Notes under the pieces: generated by a model
Seen by the model: only the letters and a program-made list of their open reading frames with translations
What the model was told of the DNA's origin: nothing
The model's database searches: none
Origin: a virus
Virus record (IMG/VR): IMGVR_UViG_3300022752_000071
Location: 1-61,365 of that record
Reading direction: 5' to 3' (one strand)
Length of the DNA: 61,365 nt
Made by a program: the position numbers and the translations under genes
Shown here: positions 50,140 through 58,183 of the stretch, piece by piece
Layout: every line of letters begins with the position of its first letter
Position numbering within the stretch: position 1 is the stretch's first letter

Positions 50140-50778
50140 GGGGTCTTCGATCCTTTCTTGTTTCTTCCACGTCATAGCGGCGCTGCCGGATTGCCAGCGT
50201 TTTCCGGTAGCCACTTGCCGCCATCCATTTTTCCGCATGTACTCAGCGGCATCGCCTCGTCGACAAATCCAATTCTCCCATCGTTGCAACGTCGTCGGCG
50301 GCGCTGCGATCAGTTCGCGACGATTCGTTTTGCCTGCTGAGTAGATTGATGCGCGCGAACCGTCCGGCAGCAATCGGACAACGGCACGGCGGCGAACGGT
50401 CGCCGTCCAACCGGAGCATCGGTAAACATAGCCAGTGTGCCCTTGGCCTTCGTCGCTGAACGTCACAAGGACCGGCCAGCGTGTGCGGTCGATTTCGTGT
50501 TTCATCTGCCGCATAAGGGGCTTCGACACATGCTTCAATCGGCGTTCATGTTTCGGAACAGCGACCATTCGGGACAAGGCAAGAACGCCCCCTGGTGCTT
50601 CTGGACACACAGATTTCGCGCAGCCGGGGGGGGGAGGTTGCCATGCGTATGCTGCGACAGGGCGTTCGTTTTCGTAGACCGCAAAACAATAAACGGCGAC
50701 TCGGCCCGCCGAAGCGTAGCCATGGTGTCGCTCACACAACTCGCGCACCACTTCGATTGAAACTCGTCGCAAATCCAC
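49537..50778 (-). CDS. Mom-like acetyltransferase fused to a phage DNA-metabolism protein
   Basis: 413 aa from a GTG at 50776-50778. Residues 1-210 resemble the Mom/GNAT class: LALSRMVAVPKHERRLKHVSKPL, then LVTFSDEGQGHTGYVYRCSGW. Residues 214-413 (from an internal ATG, 50137-50139) are a coiled-coil region (ADLIREVKAKHKELDDRRKEVTGPL) as in phage proteins that accompany recombination genes. The join sequence looks like a Shine-Dalgarno followed by ATG, so the fusion may be recent or give two products. Mom-type enzymes modify adenine to resist restriction. Confidence 0.5.
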   Translation of the reverse strand: MDLRRVSIEVVRELCERHHGYASAGRVAVYCFAVYENERPVAAYAWQPPPPGCAKSVCPEAPGGVLALSRMVAVPKHERRLKHVSKPLMRQMKHEIDRTRWPVLVTFSDEGQGHTGYVYRCSGWTATVRRRAVVRLLPDGSRASIYSAGKTNRRELIAAPPTTLQRWENWICRRGDAAEYMRKNGWRQVATGKRWQSGSAAMTWKKQERIEDPMNDLTPYRKQAGDLDGEHAATVAALRELDTFVVSNDEDSAFAADLIREVKAKHKELDDRRKEVTGPLNTTVKTINGWFKPALDALENAEKKLKAKVALYVTEREKASREALALAAAAQTAQEATAALAAAPTPTAMPQGVSMRMVWKFRIVDESAVPARFCSPDPNKIDAEMRGSVRDDGAPTPIPGVEFFQEASMTVRK

Positions 50779-50832
50779 CAGCAGGTTTGCTTTCGGTACG
50801 GGGTCTGGTTCCTTGGGGTTTAGGGTTCTCGT

Positions 50833-51090
50833 TCAGCCGCCGTCGTCCTCGGCCTTCGCCTCGTGAAACGCGCGGTAGTTCTCGACGGCGCGAAGCAGCG
50901 CGCCCGCAGCGCGAATCGTCTCGCCCTTCTGGCTGTGAAGTCGGCACTGCGCGTCGCAGATTGCGTGCGGGCTGACCGATGCGGCGACGTCAATCGCGCG
51001 CATCGCCTTCTCGGCATCGTTCAAGTCGAACGTCGAGTCGTAGTACCTCTCGGCGGCTTCAATCAGTTCGGCAAGCACATCAGGTTCCAT
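50833..51090 (-). CDS. Hypothetical helical protein
   Basis: 85 aa. Fully helical (LIEAAERYYDSTFDLNDAEKAMRAIDVA), containing Cys in AICDAQC. It lies 54 bp upstream of the Mom-like gene. No family recognised. Confidence 0.5.
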   Translation of the reverse strand: MEPDVLAELIEAAERYYDSTFDLNDAEKAMRAIDVAASVSPHAICDAQCRLHSQKGETIRAAGALLRAVENYRAFHEAKAEDDGG

Positions 51091-51277
51091 TGTCGTTCTC
51101 CTTCTTGTTCAGCGCGCACTCGGCGTGCGCGTCTTCAAAAGCCCTAGCAACCATGGCTAGGGAGTTGATCGAGCAGGGCAGCAGGATGCGAATCGAGTCG
51201 CCGCAGGCGTCACATTCCAACGGCGAGTACATCGAAGCGAGCGGCGCGGGTTTCGAGCGTCCGATCCATGCAGACAT
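51080..51277 (-). CDS. Small Cys-motif protein
   Basis: 65 aa from ATG 51275-51277 with AGGAG upstream. CDACGD and a later Cys suggest zinc binding. The start shares its A with the upstream stop (TGATG). Confidence 0.55.
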   Translation of the reverse strand: MSAWIGRSKPAPLASMYSPLECDACGDSIRILLPCSINSLAMVARAFEDAHAECALNKKENDNGT

Positions 51278-51696
51278 CAGGGTTCTCCTTTTCGTCGTCG
51301 AACGCACTCAGCGTGTGCGGAACGGTACTCCTCGCCGTGAATCCACAGGCCGCCGCCCATGCCGGTCGGAGGGTTCTTGCGCTTCTCCTCGGTGATGGCG
51401 AGACGCGGGCAGTCGGACGTGTCGCAGAACGGGCACGGCGTTTCTGGCACGAGTTCCCTCATGCCCCAGTGCGTCAAAGTGAACGCAGCGTCCTCGTGCG
51501 GTTCGTCGCACGTCTTACACTCCGCGTATTCGCTCAACTGCTTGATAAGGTTGTCACGCAAGAGACGACGGACGGCAATCCAGTCGCGCGAGCCGTGCGG
51601 AATGAATCCGTCAAAGTCTCCGTTTCCGCCAAGCGACGGGTGCAAGACTTTTTGCATCGCGCGCAGGACGCGCATGTCGTTTGCGGTGAGTTTCAC
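51277..51696 (-). CDS. Zinc-finger-like hypothetical protein
   Basis: 139 aa. LRAMQKVLHPSL, RRLLRDNLIKQL helices, then CKTCDE, CPFCDTSDC and a terminal HAEC. The Cys spacing suggests two metal sites. Role unknown. Confidence 0.5.
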   Translation of the reverse strand: MKLTANDMRVLRAMQKVLHPSLGGNGDFDGFIPHGSRDWIAVRRLLRDNLIKQLSEYAECKTCDEPHEDAAFTLTHWGMRELVPETPCPFCDTSDCPRLAITEEKRKNPPTGMGGGLWIHGEEYRSAHAECVRRRKGEP

Positions 51697-52004
51697 ACAG
51701 GCTCTCCAAGTCCGAGTGCTTCTTCAATTCGCCGCACCAGCTTCACGCTGTCCTCGGGGTCGTACTGCGACATGATGTGGTCGCGGCAGTCGTCAAGCAG
51801 CGCGGATAGACGCTCGGCATCGCGCTCGGAGGCGTCGAGTTGCTCACCTAGTTTTCGCGCCGTCTCGGCCCACTTGTCGCGAGAGTCTCTGAGTGCGGCG
51901 ACCATCTCCCCAATGTCGCGAGCATCCCATCCATGCAGATGCTTGGTTGGCCTACAAACTTGGCACGCTTGAATGAAAGCCTCCGGGCTTAATGTCCTAG
52001 TCAT
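51693..52004 (-). CDS. Hypothetical coiled-coil protein
   Basis: 103 aa from ATG 52002-52004 with GAGGA upstream and a TGATG overlap. Helical with DKWAETARKLGEQLDASERDAERLSALLDD. Confidence 0.5.
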   Translation of the reverse strand: MTRTLSPEAFIQACQVCRPTKHLHGWDARDIGEMVAALRDSRDKWAETARKLGEQLDASERDAERLSALLDDCRDHIMSQYDPEDSVKLVRRIEEALGLGEPV

Positions 52005-52672
52005 CACTCGTCCTCTTTCAGGATCGCCATGTTGATACGACACGCGAGGCATCGCTCGCAGTCCTCGTCGTGGTCTTGCCAGCAATGCTCGCACTCGCAG
52101 TCACAGCCGTTCTCGGTGAGGAGTTCCTCAATCTTCGTTATGGGAACGACAAGTTTCGCAACGGCCTTGCTGGTTTTCTGAAGCGCCTCGCGCTGCACTT
52201 CGACGTGCGTCTGCAACGTCTCGACGTCGGCTTCTCGCTCGTTCAGTTCCGCGAGCGCCTCTAGCTCGCGCTTCTCGGCAGCGCGCAGCGCCTCGCGCAT
52301 CCAGAGGCGACCGGCTCCGTGCATCGGACACGGGCTGTCGCCCGCTTCGATCTGACAGCAGCACTTCATCGCTCGGATGGCTTCCGCCGTGGTCAAGTTG
52401 CCGTGTCGCACGGCAACGCGCGCCGCACGCTCGCGAAACGCAACGAGGTCTTGTTCCAAGTACGCAATCGCTTGCTCCGCGTCGGCCTCGGCGTGCGCGA
52501 GCCGCGTCTTGTAGAAGTCACGCTCCTTCACCGCGACGTCGTGAAACGCCTTGGCGCACGCAAGCTCGGCTTCAAGCGAAGCGACTTTCTCGCGTAGCGC
52601 GTCGCGTTCTTCAACGACCTTTTGCGCGAAGACACTCCACGTTCCTTCTCCGGGTCCGTCAAGTACGCTCAT
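52004..52672 (-). CDS. Coiled-coil protein with C-terminal Cys cluster
   Basis: 222 aa. Long coiled coil (residues 18-80 and 125-185) and a Cys/His-rich tail (CDCECEHCWQDHDEDCERCLACR) likely to bind zinc. A second Cys cluster CCCQIEAGDSPC lies in the middle. Unknown function. Confidence 0.5.
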   Translation of the reverse strand: MSVLDGPGEGTWSVFAQKVVEERDALREKVASLEAELACAKAFHDVAVKERDFYKTRLAHAEADAEQAIAYLEQDLVAFRERAARVAVRHGNLTTAEAIRAMKCCCQIEAGDSPCPMHGAGRLWMREALRAAEKRELEALAELNEREADVETLQTHVEVQREALQKTSKAVAKLVVPITKIEELLTENGCDCECEHCWQDHDEDCERCLACRINMAILKEDE

Positions 52673-53007
52673 GCGATCCTCCGCTTGGCGATTCGCTTCT
52701 CGGGGTGCGAAGCGCGCACCGTCGCTTCGCCGACGCCGAAGCGCGAGGCGATAGCCTGTTCACGCGATCTCGCGTCGCGGTCTTCGCGCGTGGCGCGAAC
52801 CGTCTCCCAGTCCGCCGCGTCTCGTGAGTTCGCCGTCTTGGCGACGCGCCTGAGCCACGCTGCGACGTCTTCGACCGTCTGTCGGTCTTCGTCACTCAAC
52901 GTGTTCGGGATGTCGTTGTTTGCCAGATTGAGCAGCAAATCGGCGGCGAGCGTCACGTCGTCACCGAGAAGCGCCACGGGAATGTCGACTTTGGGGTTCG
53001 GTTCCAT
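52669..53007 (-). CDS. Hypothetical protein, promoter-proximal
   Basis: 112 aa from ATG 53005-53007. An N-terminal acidic helical part and a C-terminal Arg-rich HTH-like part (REQAIASRFGVGEATVRASHP). Immediately downstream of the strong promoter at 53024-53052, with a leader of about 10 nt and weak Shine-Dalgarno. It may be a regulator binding the flanking repeats. Confidence 0.5.
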   Translation of the reverse strand: MEPNPKVDIPVALLGDDVTLAADLLLNLANNDIPNTLSDEDRQTVEDVAAWLRRVAKTANSRDAADWETVRATREDRDARSREQAIASRFGVGEATVRASHPEKRIAKRRIA

Positions 53008-53023
53008 GCGTCTTGTATGTCGC

Positions 53024-53052
53024 ACCATACGCGCCCCCAAAGGGTGTGTCAA
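53024..53052 (-). promoter_or_regulatory. Strong sigma70-like promoter with flanking operators
   Basis: On the minus strand TTGACA (53047-53052), a 17-nt spacer and TATGGT (53024-53029). Direct repeats GTGCGACATAC lie beside the -35 (53053-53063) and overlapping the -10 (53015-53025). It is the best promoter match in the window. It drives the genes from 53007 leftward, and the operators suggest repression. Confidence 0.7.
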
Positions 53053-53062
53053 GTATGTCGCA

Positions 53063-53545
53063 CTAGGCGCGTTGCAGGAACCAGAGTCCGAGCGCCACGG
53101 CGTCGAGCATGTTGTGGTCGTAGCCGTGCGGGTGCGTCTTCGACACCTTGCGCTTCTCGCCTTCCAGCAAGCGCAACTCGTCGTCGGCAAGCTGCCGCAA
53201 GACGCGCGCGTGGTGGATCTCTTTGGGCACTTGCCCCTTCCAGTTCGCCGGGAAGGTCTCAATCACTCGCGTGACGAGCGGTCGGTAGTGCCCGCGAATC
53301 TCGCCGACCGTCAGCGCCAGATCGACGATGTCGTTCGGGTCGCCTTTCGAGCGATGCGGGTAGATGCGAGGGATTTCCAGAACGAGCGTCTGGTCGAAGC
53401 CGCGATGCCATACGGCGGGGTAGTCGTGGTCGCGAAAGATCCCCGCGGCCGACAGCTTTCCGGCGGTGAACTGCGCCCAACCGCTCGTTCGTCCTGGGTC
53501 GATCGCCGTCACGCGCTCGCGCATGGCTTGCTCAAAATTCAACAT
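53063..53545 (-). CDS. RuvC-like Holliday junction resolvase
   Basis: 160 aa from ATG 53543-53545 with GAGAAG upstream. RNase H-fold signature: VTAIDPGRTSGWAQF (first acidic residue) and C-terminal HPHGYDHNMLDAVALGLWF. Length fits RuvC-type resolvases. It would resolve recombination or packaging branches. It is followed by the 53007 promoter. Confidence 0.6.
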   Translation of the reverse strand: MLNFEQAMRERVTAIDPGRTSGWAQFTAGKLSAAGIFRDHDYPAVWHRGFDQTLVLEIPRIYPHRSKGDPNDIVDLALTVGEIRGHYRPLVTRVIETFPANWKGQVPKEIHHARVLRQLADDELRLLEGEKRKVSKTHPHGYDHNMLDAVALGLWFLQRA

Positions 53546-54002
53546 GCTTCTCGCAACTCCAACGATGTCGCAGCACGTTTCGTTTGCGCTCGATCTTGGC
53601 CGGTTCACTGCAAACCGTGCATTTGTGTGCGACCATTTTCGTCCCGCCGATTTGGTAGCCCAACACTTGGCAATGCAGGCAGCGGTACAGCAAACGGTGT
53701 TGTGGCGGTTCGGTCTGCCACTCGTGCGGTTTGTTCGTCGCGGGGCACTTGCCCTCTGCCGTACGGTTTTCGCGCTGCTTCTGAAGGCTCAAACGGGCGT
53801 TGTGCCGCACCGCTTTCGGCATGGACATATTCCGGTCGTCCCGTTTGGAACTGACCGTCACCACCAGAATGAAATCCTCTTCGTCTCGAATCTCGTACAC
53901 GCGAGCATTGCGTTCAGCGAGACAACGAGAGCGTCGCATGGCATCGAGCAAGTCGCGCTTCGCCTCGACAAGCTCTCCTTCGTACATGATTCGATACATC
54001 AT
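53532..54002 (-). CDS. Zinc-finger protein coupled to DNA polymerase
   Basis: 156 aa from ATG 54000-54002, overlapping the polymerase stop. The C-terminal 60 residues have CLHC, HKCTVC and a terminal Cys/His. The first half contains EKRDLLDAMRRSRCLAERNARVYEIRDEEDFILVVTVSSKR-type helices and strands. Its 3' end overlaps the next gene by 14 bp. Confidence 0.5.
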   Translation of the reverse strand: MMYRIMYEGELVEAKRDLLDAMRRSRCLAERNARVYEIRDEEDFILVVTVSSKRDDRNMSMPKAVRHNARLSLQKQRENRTAEGKCPATNKPHEWQTEPPQHRLLYRCLHCQVLGYQIGGTKMVAHKCTVCSEPAKIERKRNVLRHRWSCEKHVEF

Positions 54003-55828
54003 TCCCACGGCAGCAAGCGCCCCTGTTCGTCCTTCGTCGGCTTTGCCTTCTTGCTCCACCGCCGCATCAGAAGCGGTTCGACTTTCGGCGGAACGTCGGG
54101 CATCAGCACAATAGCGCCTTCTACCATGAGCCGGGCAAGCTCCATCGCCGCGTCGTGCGCCTTTTCTTCCGGCGTCTCGATGATGATTTCGTCGTGGACG
54201 AAGTTGACGATGCGCGAACCGTAGAGCGGCGAGGATGGCTCCACGTAGCAGGCACGCGAGACAAGGAATCCGGCGTTCTTCGCCGCGTCGGCCGCGAGTC
54301 CCTGGAACATGCTGTTGCACGCCTCGGTGTACGAAACGCCACCGCGTCGCCGACCGACGTACAACTGCTCGACGGTCGGGTTCAGTTGCTCGCAGACGTT
54401 ACCAATCCAAGCGAAGTACCGCTCGAACTCGGGCCAGCTTTGAAGCCAAACGCGCTTCAATTGCTGCGCCTCGTACTCCGTCATCTCCACGCCGTAGGTG
54501 CCGCGCGCGAACTCGACGAGCCGCGCCGCACCGAGCCCGCCGGGGAAACCGAAGTTCGCGACTTTGGCGGTTTGCCGTGCGTTGTCGATCGCCTCGTCGC
54601 CGGCCTTCTTCCGCCGCAGCGCCTCCTCGTAGCTGACACCGACGATGCGCGCTGCCATCTCTAGGTGCGGGTCGAGTCCAGCATTCAGCGCCTCGGCGAG
54701 CCGAGAGAAATGAAACTGCGCGAGGCAGACTTGCGCCACCGTACGCAGTTCCATCTGCTCATAGTCGGCGGCAGCGAAGACGTAGCCGGGCCTCGGAACG
54801 AAGCACTCCCGCATGCCGCCTTTGCGCGGAAGGTTTTGGATGTTCGGCGACGATGACGTACGTCCGGTTTCCAGCAACGTCTCGAAACGCGCCTGAATGG
54901 GCTTGCTCGCCCCCGACGCGAGCAAAGGCAAGTCGGTGTTGAGTTGCTTCGACAGCGACGAGAGTCGCGCGTAGGCCGACAGCACCGGATGACCGAGTTC
55001 TTCGCACGAGCCTCGGTCGAGCGCGACCGCGCCCTTTTCGGTTCGCGGCACTTCGACGCCCTTCTGCTTGCAGACGCTTTCGACGAGACGGCCGGCGGCT
55101 TTGGTGTCGCGCGTGCCGTTCTTACGGACGACGCCGGCAGCAACGCACACCGCTTGCGCCTCGGCGAGTTCCTCTTCCACTTGCCGCTTGAACTCGGCGA
55201 CCGCAGCAGGGTCGGTCTTTAGTCCCCACGCACTCGCAAGATGCAGCCACCACGCCGCGCGAGCTTGCCGGTGCTGGTCTTCCAGCAGTTCCTTACCTTC
55301 GCCTTCTTGGTCCTGCCAAACTGCATATGTGGTGATGGCGTCGTAGATGGCGTACTCCCGCGCGCCCTCGGGCCACTCGTGCAGCGGCAACGGAAGAAGT
55401 TCGGCGTAGCCGGTGCGCCAAGTCGTCTTGTCGAGGTCGCGTCCGAGCCGTCGCTTGGCAACGTCGGCGAGCGAATAGCCGAGCTTGATCGTCTCGCCGT
55501 TCACCTTGCGGTAACCGCGATAGATACCGAGCGCGATGTGTTGCAGTTTCTCCCGCAACATCGTGTCGGTGACGCGGTTCTCTTCGTAGGCGCGGAAGAT
55601 CGCCGGAAGGAGATCAGGCCACTTCGCTGCGAAGACGGCCATGTCGAACGCGACATTGTGACCCACTAGCTCGCAGCGCAGCAGGTCTTCAACGCGCCCT
55701 CGGGTCGCCGGGTCGTTCGCGTGCCATAATTCCGGTGTCGCGCCGTCGTAGCTTGAAATGCAAACGAGTGGCGGTGCCAGACGACCGGGGGAAATGAGCG
55801 CAGTTTCGGTGTCGAACGCAATCGGCAT
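53999..55828 (-). CDS. Family A DNA polymerase with 3'-5' exonuclease
   Basis: 609 aa. Exonuclease motifs: FDTE (residues 5-8), VGHNVAFD and YAIYDA. Polymerase motif A AADYEQMELR, motif B RQTAKVANFGFPGG and motif C VNFVHDEIII. Start at ATG 55826-55828 (MPIAFDTE) was chosen because GGAGAG lies just upstream; another ATG at 55838 has no Shine-Dalgarno. It replicates the phage DNA. A hairpin with a U-tract lies just before the start. Confidence 0.85.
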   Translation of the reverse strand: MPIAFDTETALISPGRLAPPLVCISSYDGATPELWHANDPATRGRVEDLLRCELVGHNVAFDMAVFAAKWPDLLPAIFRAYEENRVTDTMLREKLQHIALGIYRGYRKVNGETIKLGYSLADVAKRRLGRDLDKTTWRTGYAELLPLPLHEWPEGAREYAIYDAITTYAVWQDQEGEGKELLEDQHRQARAAWWLHLASAWGLKTDPAAVAEFKRQVEEELAEAQAVCVAAGVVRKNGTRDTKAAGRLVESVCKQKGVEVPRTEKGAVALDRGSCEELGHPVLSAYARLSSLSKQLNTDLPLLASGASKPIQARFETLLETGRTSSSPNIQNLPRKGGMRECFVPRPGYVFAAADYEQMELRTVAQVCLAQFHFSRLAEALNAGLDPHLEMAARIVGVSYEEALRRKKAGDEAIDNARQTAKVANFGFPGGLGAARLVEFARGTYGVEMTEYEAQQLKRVWLQSWPEFERYFAWIGNVCEQLNPTVEQLYVGRRRGGVSYTEACNSMFQGLAADAAKNAGFLVSRACYVEPSSPLYGSRIVNFVHDEIIIETPEEKAHDAAMELARLMVEGAIVLMPDVPPKVEPLLMRRWSKKAKPTKDEQGRLLPWE

Positions 55829-55857
55829 AGGGCTCTCCATCGCGACGAAGGGGTCGC

Positions 55858-55944
55858 AAAAGAAAAAGGAACGCTGCGCCCCTGTCGGCGCGACACGCTG
55901 AGAGAATCTCGCCCAAGCTCAACATGAGCGGGCGCAGCGTTCCT
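55858..55944 (-). terminator. Long stem-loop with U-tract upstream of DNA polymerase
   Basis: Perfect 15-bp stem (55867-55881 with 55930-55944), a 48-nt loop and, on the minus strand, TTTTTCTTTT directly after the stem. It could stop leftward transcription 20-30 nt before the polymerase start. The loop holds an ATG (55923-55925) that could open a short frame read toward the polymerase. It may act as an attenuator or regulatory leader. Confidence 0.7.
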
Positions 55945-55968
55945 AACTTGTCTGGTCTACGTCAGCCG

Positions 55969-56421
55969 TCAGCCAGCCGGCGACCAGTTATGCCGCGTGA
56001 AGTCGAAGCCCTTCTTGGTCTTGGTCGAGAAGGTTTCGAGGTTCACTTCCTGCCCAACGAGCGCGTTGTTCGTCTCGTTGCTGGTTGCTTCGTCCAGAAT
56101 GTTCTCCATCTCGGCGTTGATCTCGGCCATCGCGTCGCGATCACCTGGGTGAACGCCCGACACGGCGGCGACGAACGCCTTGATCGCCGGGAAGGCGACG
56201 GTCTTGTCCTGCATCTTCTGAAACCACGTTGCAGACGAGCCAACAGGATGCTCGTCAAGGTTCGACTCCAAGACGTCGAACTCGACGATGAACGCGAGCC
56301 CAGACTTGACCGACTCTTTCGCGAGCGTCTTTTTTACGCGCAGTTTACCCAGAAAACCGGGGCTGATGTACTTGCCGCGCTCGCTGATTTCCGCCTTCTC
56401 GATGCCTGAAAAAAGTCCCAT
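55969..56421 (-). CDS. Conserved phage replication protein (possible ssDNA binding)
   Basis: 150 aa. MGLFSGIEKAEISERGKYISPG and LRVKKTLAKESVKSGLAFIVEFDVLESN are beta-rich, like the OB-fold or DUF669-type proteins between polymerase and helicase in phages. The C-terminus is TRHNWSPAG. Function inferred from place and composition. Confidence 0.45.
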   Translation of the reverse strand: MGLFSGIEKAEISERGKYISPGFLGKLRVKKTLAKESVKSGLAFIVEFDVLESNLDEHPVGSSATWFQKMQDKTVAFPAIKAFVAAVSGVHPGDRDAMAEINAEMENILDEATSNETNNALVGQEVNLETFSTKTKKGFDFTRHNWSPAG

Positions 56422-56465
56422 GTTCTTCGTTCCTTTTCTTTCGGTTCTTGTGCTTTGTTTCTTGG

Positions 56466-58163
56466 TTACTTTCGCCAGCGTCCGCCGCCGCGTAGCGCGA
56501 CGTCATCGACGCTGGGGAAATCATGGTCGGCTACCAGAAGTTTCTGGGGAGAGCCGAGAGACGCCGCAACGTATTCAGCGTCGCGACGAGCTTGCCAAAA
56601 TGCTTCGACGTGTTCGGCAGAAAAACCGGCGACGTCGAAGTTGACTTCATCTGCTTGCTGTCCGTCGCGGTGCGTGCGTCCGAGTAGCTGCTCCCACTGC
56701 TCGCCGTTCGGCGGCGGGGAGACGACGAAGTTAGTGTTCCACGTTTGCAAGTTCAAGCCTTCTTTGCCGGCATGCACGGAAACAATCATCGGCTTGTCGG
56801 CGGGATGCTTCTCGGCGTCGCTCACGTTGCCCGCGCCGTAGTACCGCACGCCGCTCATTTGGGCCAAGCGTTCGGCGAAGTAGGTGTGCTCCGTCCAAAG
56901 GATGCCGGTCTCCTGCTTCAACCACTGCCAACAGAGTTCGAGCACACTCGGGCAGAGCCACACGGGTTTTGTGTTCGGTGTGAAAGAATCCTTCACCGCA
57001 TTCCACGCTAGGAGTTCCGGCGCGTTCGGGTGTTGCTGCTTGACTTGCAGTTCGCTGTCGAGCGAACGGGAGTGCGAAAGCGTCTCGCGAACGAACGAGC
57101 ACCACGCCTTGCGTGCGTCGAGCCACGCGCGCGGTGGGCGCGGATCCCAAACGTAGTAGAAGCCGAGCGCGATTTCGCGGGCGTGGCGGTAGACCTGCAT
57201 CGCATCGGCGAGGGGCCAGCCGTCTGGCGTCTCCCAGTTGTGCCGTAGGTGCTCGAACGCGGCGTCGATAGCAGGACTCGACGGAGGCTCAACGCACGTC
57301 ATGACAAGCGAAGCGTCGACGCTTGTCTCTTTCGTCGAGACGACACCCGACGTGTCGGTCAAGCGGCGGCGGTAGGCACGTCGCGCCCACTCTCGCGGAT
57401 TGGTAGGCCACATGCGGTCTTCTTCTGCGTCGCACAGCACGCGAAGAGCACCGGGGTCGGCGCGGCGCAGCATGCCTTTGCGTTCGTCGAGCGCGTCCGC
57501 CCAGAGTTCGAGGTCGTTGTACCCTTCCGGCAGCGGTACGTCCGTCTTCAGCGCCCAGCGAAGCAGGTGGACGTAGTCGTGCAGGCTTCGCTTGGTGATG
57601 GTGCCCGACATGACGACGATCTTCGTCTCGGGATTGACCTTCATGTACCGCGCGACGCGGCGCGTCACCGCCGCCGACTTGTTCTTCAGCTTGTGTGCTT
57701 CGTCGGCAACGATGAGGTCGGGAGCGTAGTCGTCGAGCGCGTCGGCAGCTTGCGCGCGGCCAAGCCACTCGTAGGTGATGATGCGCGGTTCGGGAATGTC
57801 CCAATGCACCGAGAGCGCCAGAAGATCGCGGCGCGTTTTACCAACGAGCTTCGCCGGAATGAGCAGCGCCGGTCGCTCCGCTTCGGCGACTACCGGAGCG
57901 AGCAGCGAGATCAACGTCTTGCCGGCACCGACGCGGATGATCCCGAAGAGTCCGCCGCGCATGCCGATTTCGGCAAGTGCCGTCGCTTGCACCGGACGGA
58001 GCGCCATCTTTCCGTTCGGTGTCTTAAGGGCGTCGGTCAGTTCTGCCGCCAGTCTCTCCGCGTCCTCCACCGACCACGAGCGGCGAGGCAACCGCTCGAT
58101 GCGGCGCATCTCGTCGTTCAGGCGAACGGCGTGGGCCGGGGAGGACGCGAAGAGACTAGGCAT
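56466..58163 (-). CDS. SNF2-type helicase
   Basis: 565 aa from ATG 58161-58163. Walker A IIRVGAGKTLIS, DEAH-type VADEAHKLK, then motif SGTITKRSLHDYVHLLRWAL, and late motif QLLGRTHRDGQQADEVNF typical of SNF2/RecG-class enzymes. An ATP-driven translocase or strand-remodelling helicase. It lacks a clear Shine-Dalgarno. It lies 20 bp after the nuclease gene. Confidence 0.75.
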   Translation of the reverse strand: MPSLFASSPAHAVRLNDEMRRIERLPRRSWSVEDAERLAAELTDALKTPNGKMALRPVQATALAEIGMRGGLFGIIRVGAGKTLISLLAPVVAEAERPALLIPAKLVGKTRRDLLALSVHWDIPEPRIITYEWLGRAQAADALDDYAPDLIVADEAHKLKNKSAAVTRRVARYMKVNPETKIVVMSGTITKRSLHDYVHLLRWALKTDVPLPEGYNDLELWADALDERKGMLRRADPGALRVLCDAEEDRMWPTNPREWARRAYRRRLTDTSGVVSTKETSVDASLVMTCVEPPSSPAIDAAFEHLRHNWETPDGWPLADAMQVYRHAREIALGFYYVWDPRPPRAWLDARKAWCSFVRETLSHSRSLDSELQVKQQHPNAPELLAWNAVKDSFTPNTKPVWLCPSVLELCWQWLKQETGILWTEHTYFAERLAQMSGVRYYGAGNVSDAEKHPADKPMIVSVHAGKEGLNLQTWNTNFVVSPPPNGEQWEQLLGRTHRDGQQADEVNFDVAGFSAEHVEAFWQARRDAEYVAASLGSPQKLLVADHDFPSVDDVALRGGGRWRK

Positions 58164-58183
58164 GGCGTGTGGGTGAGGAGAGG

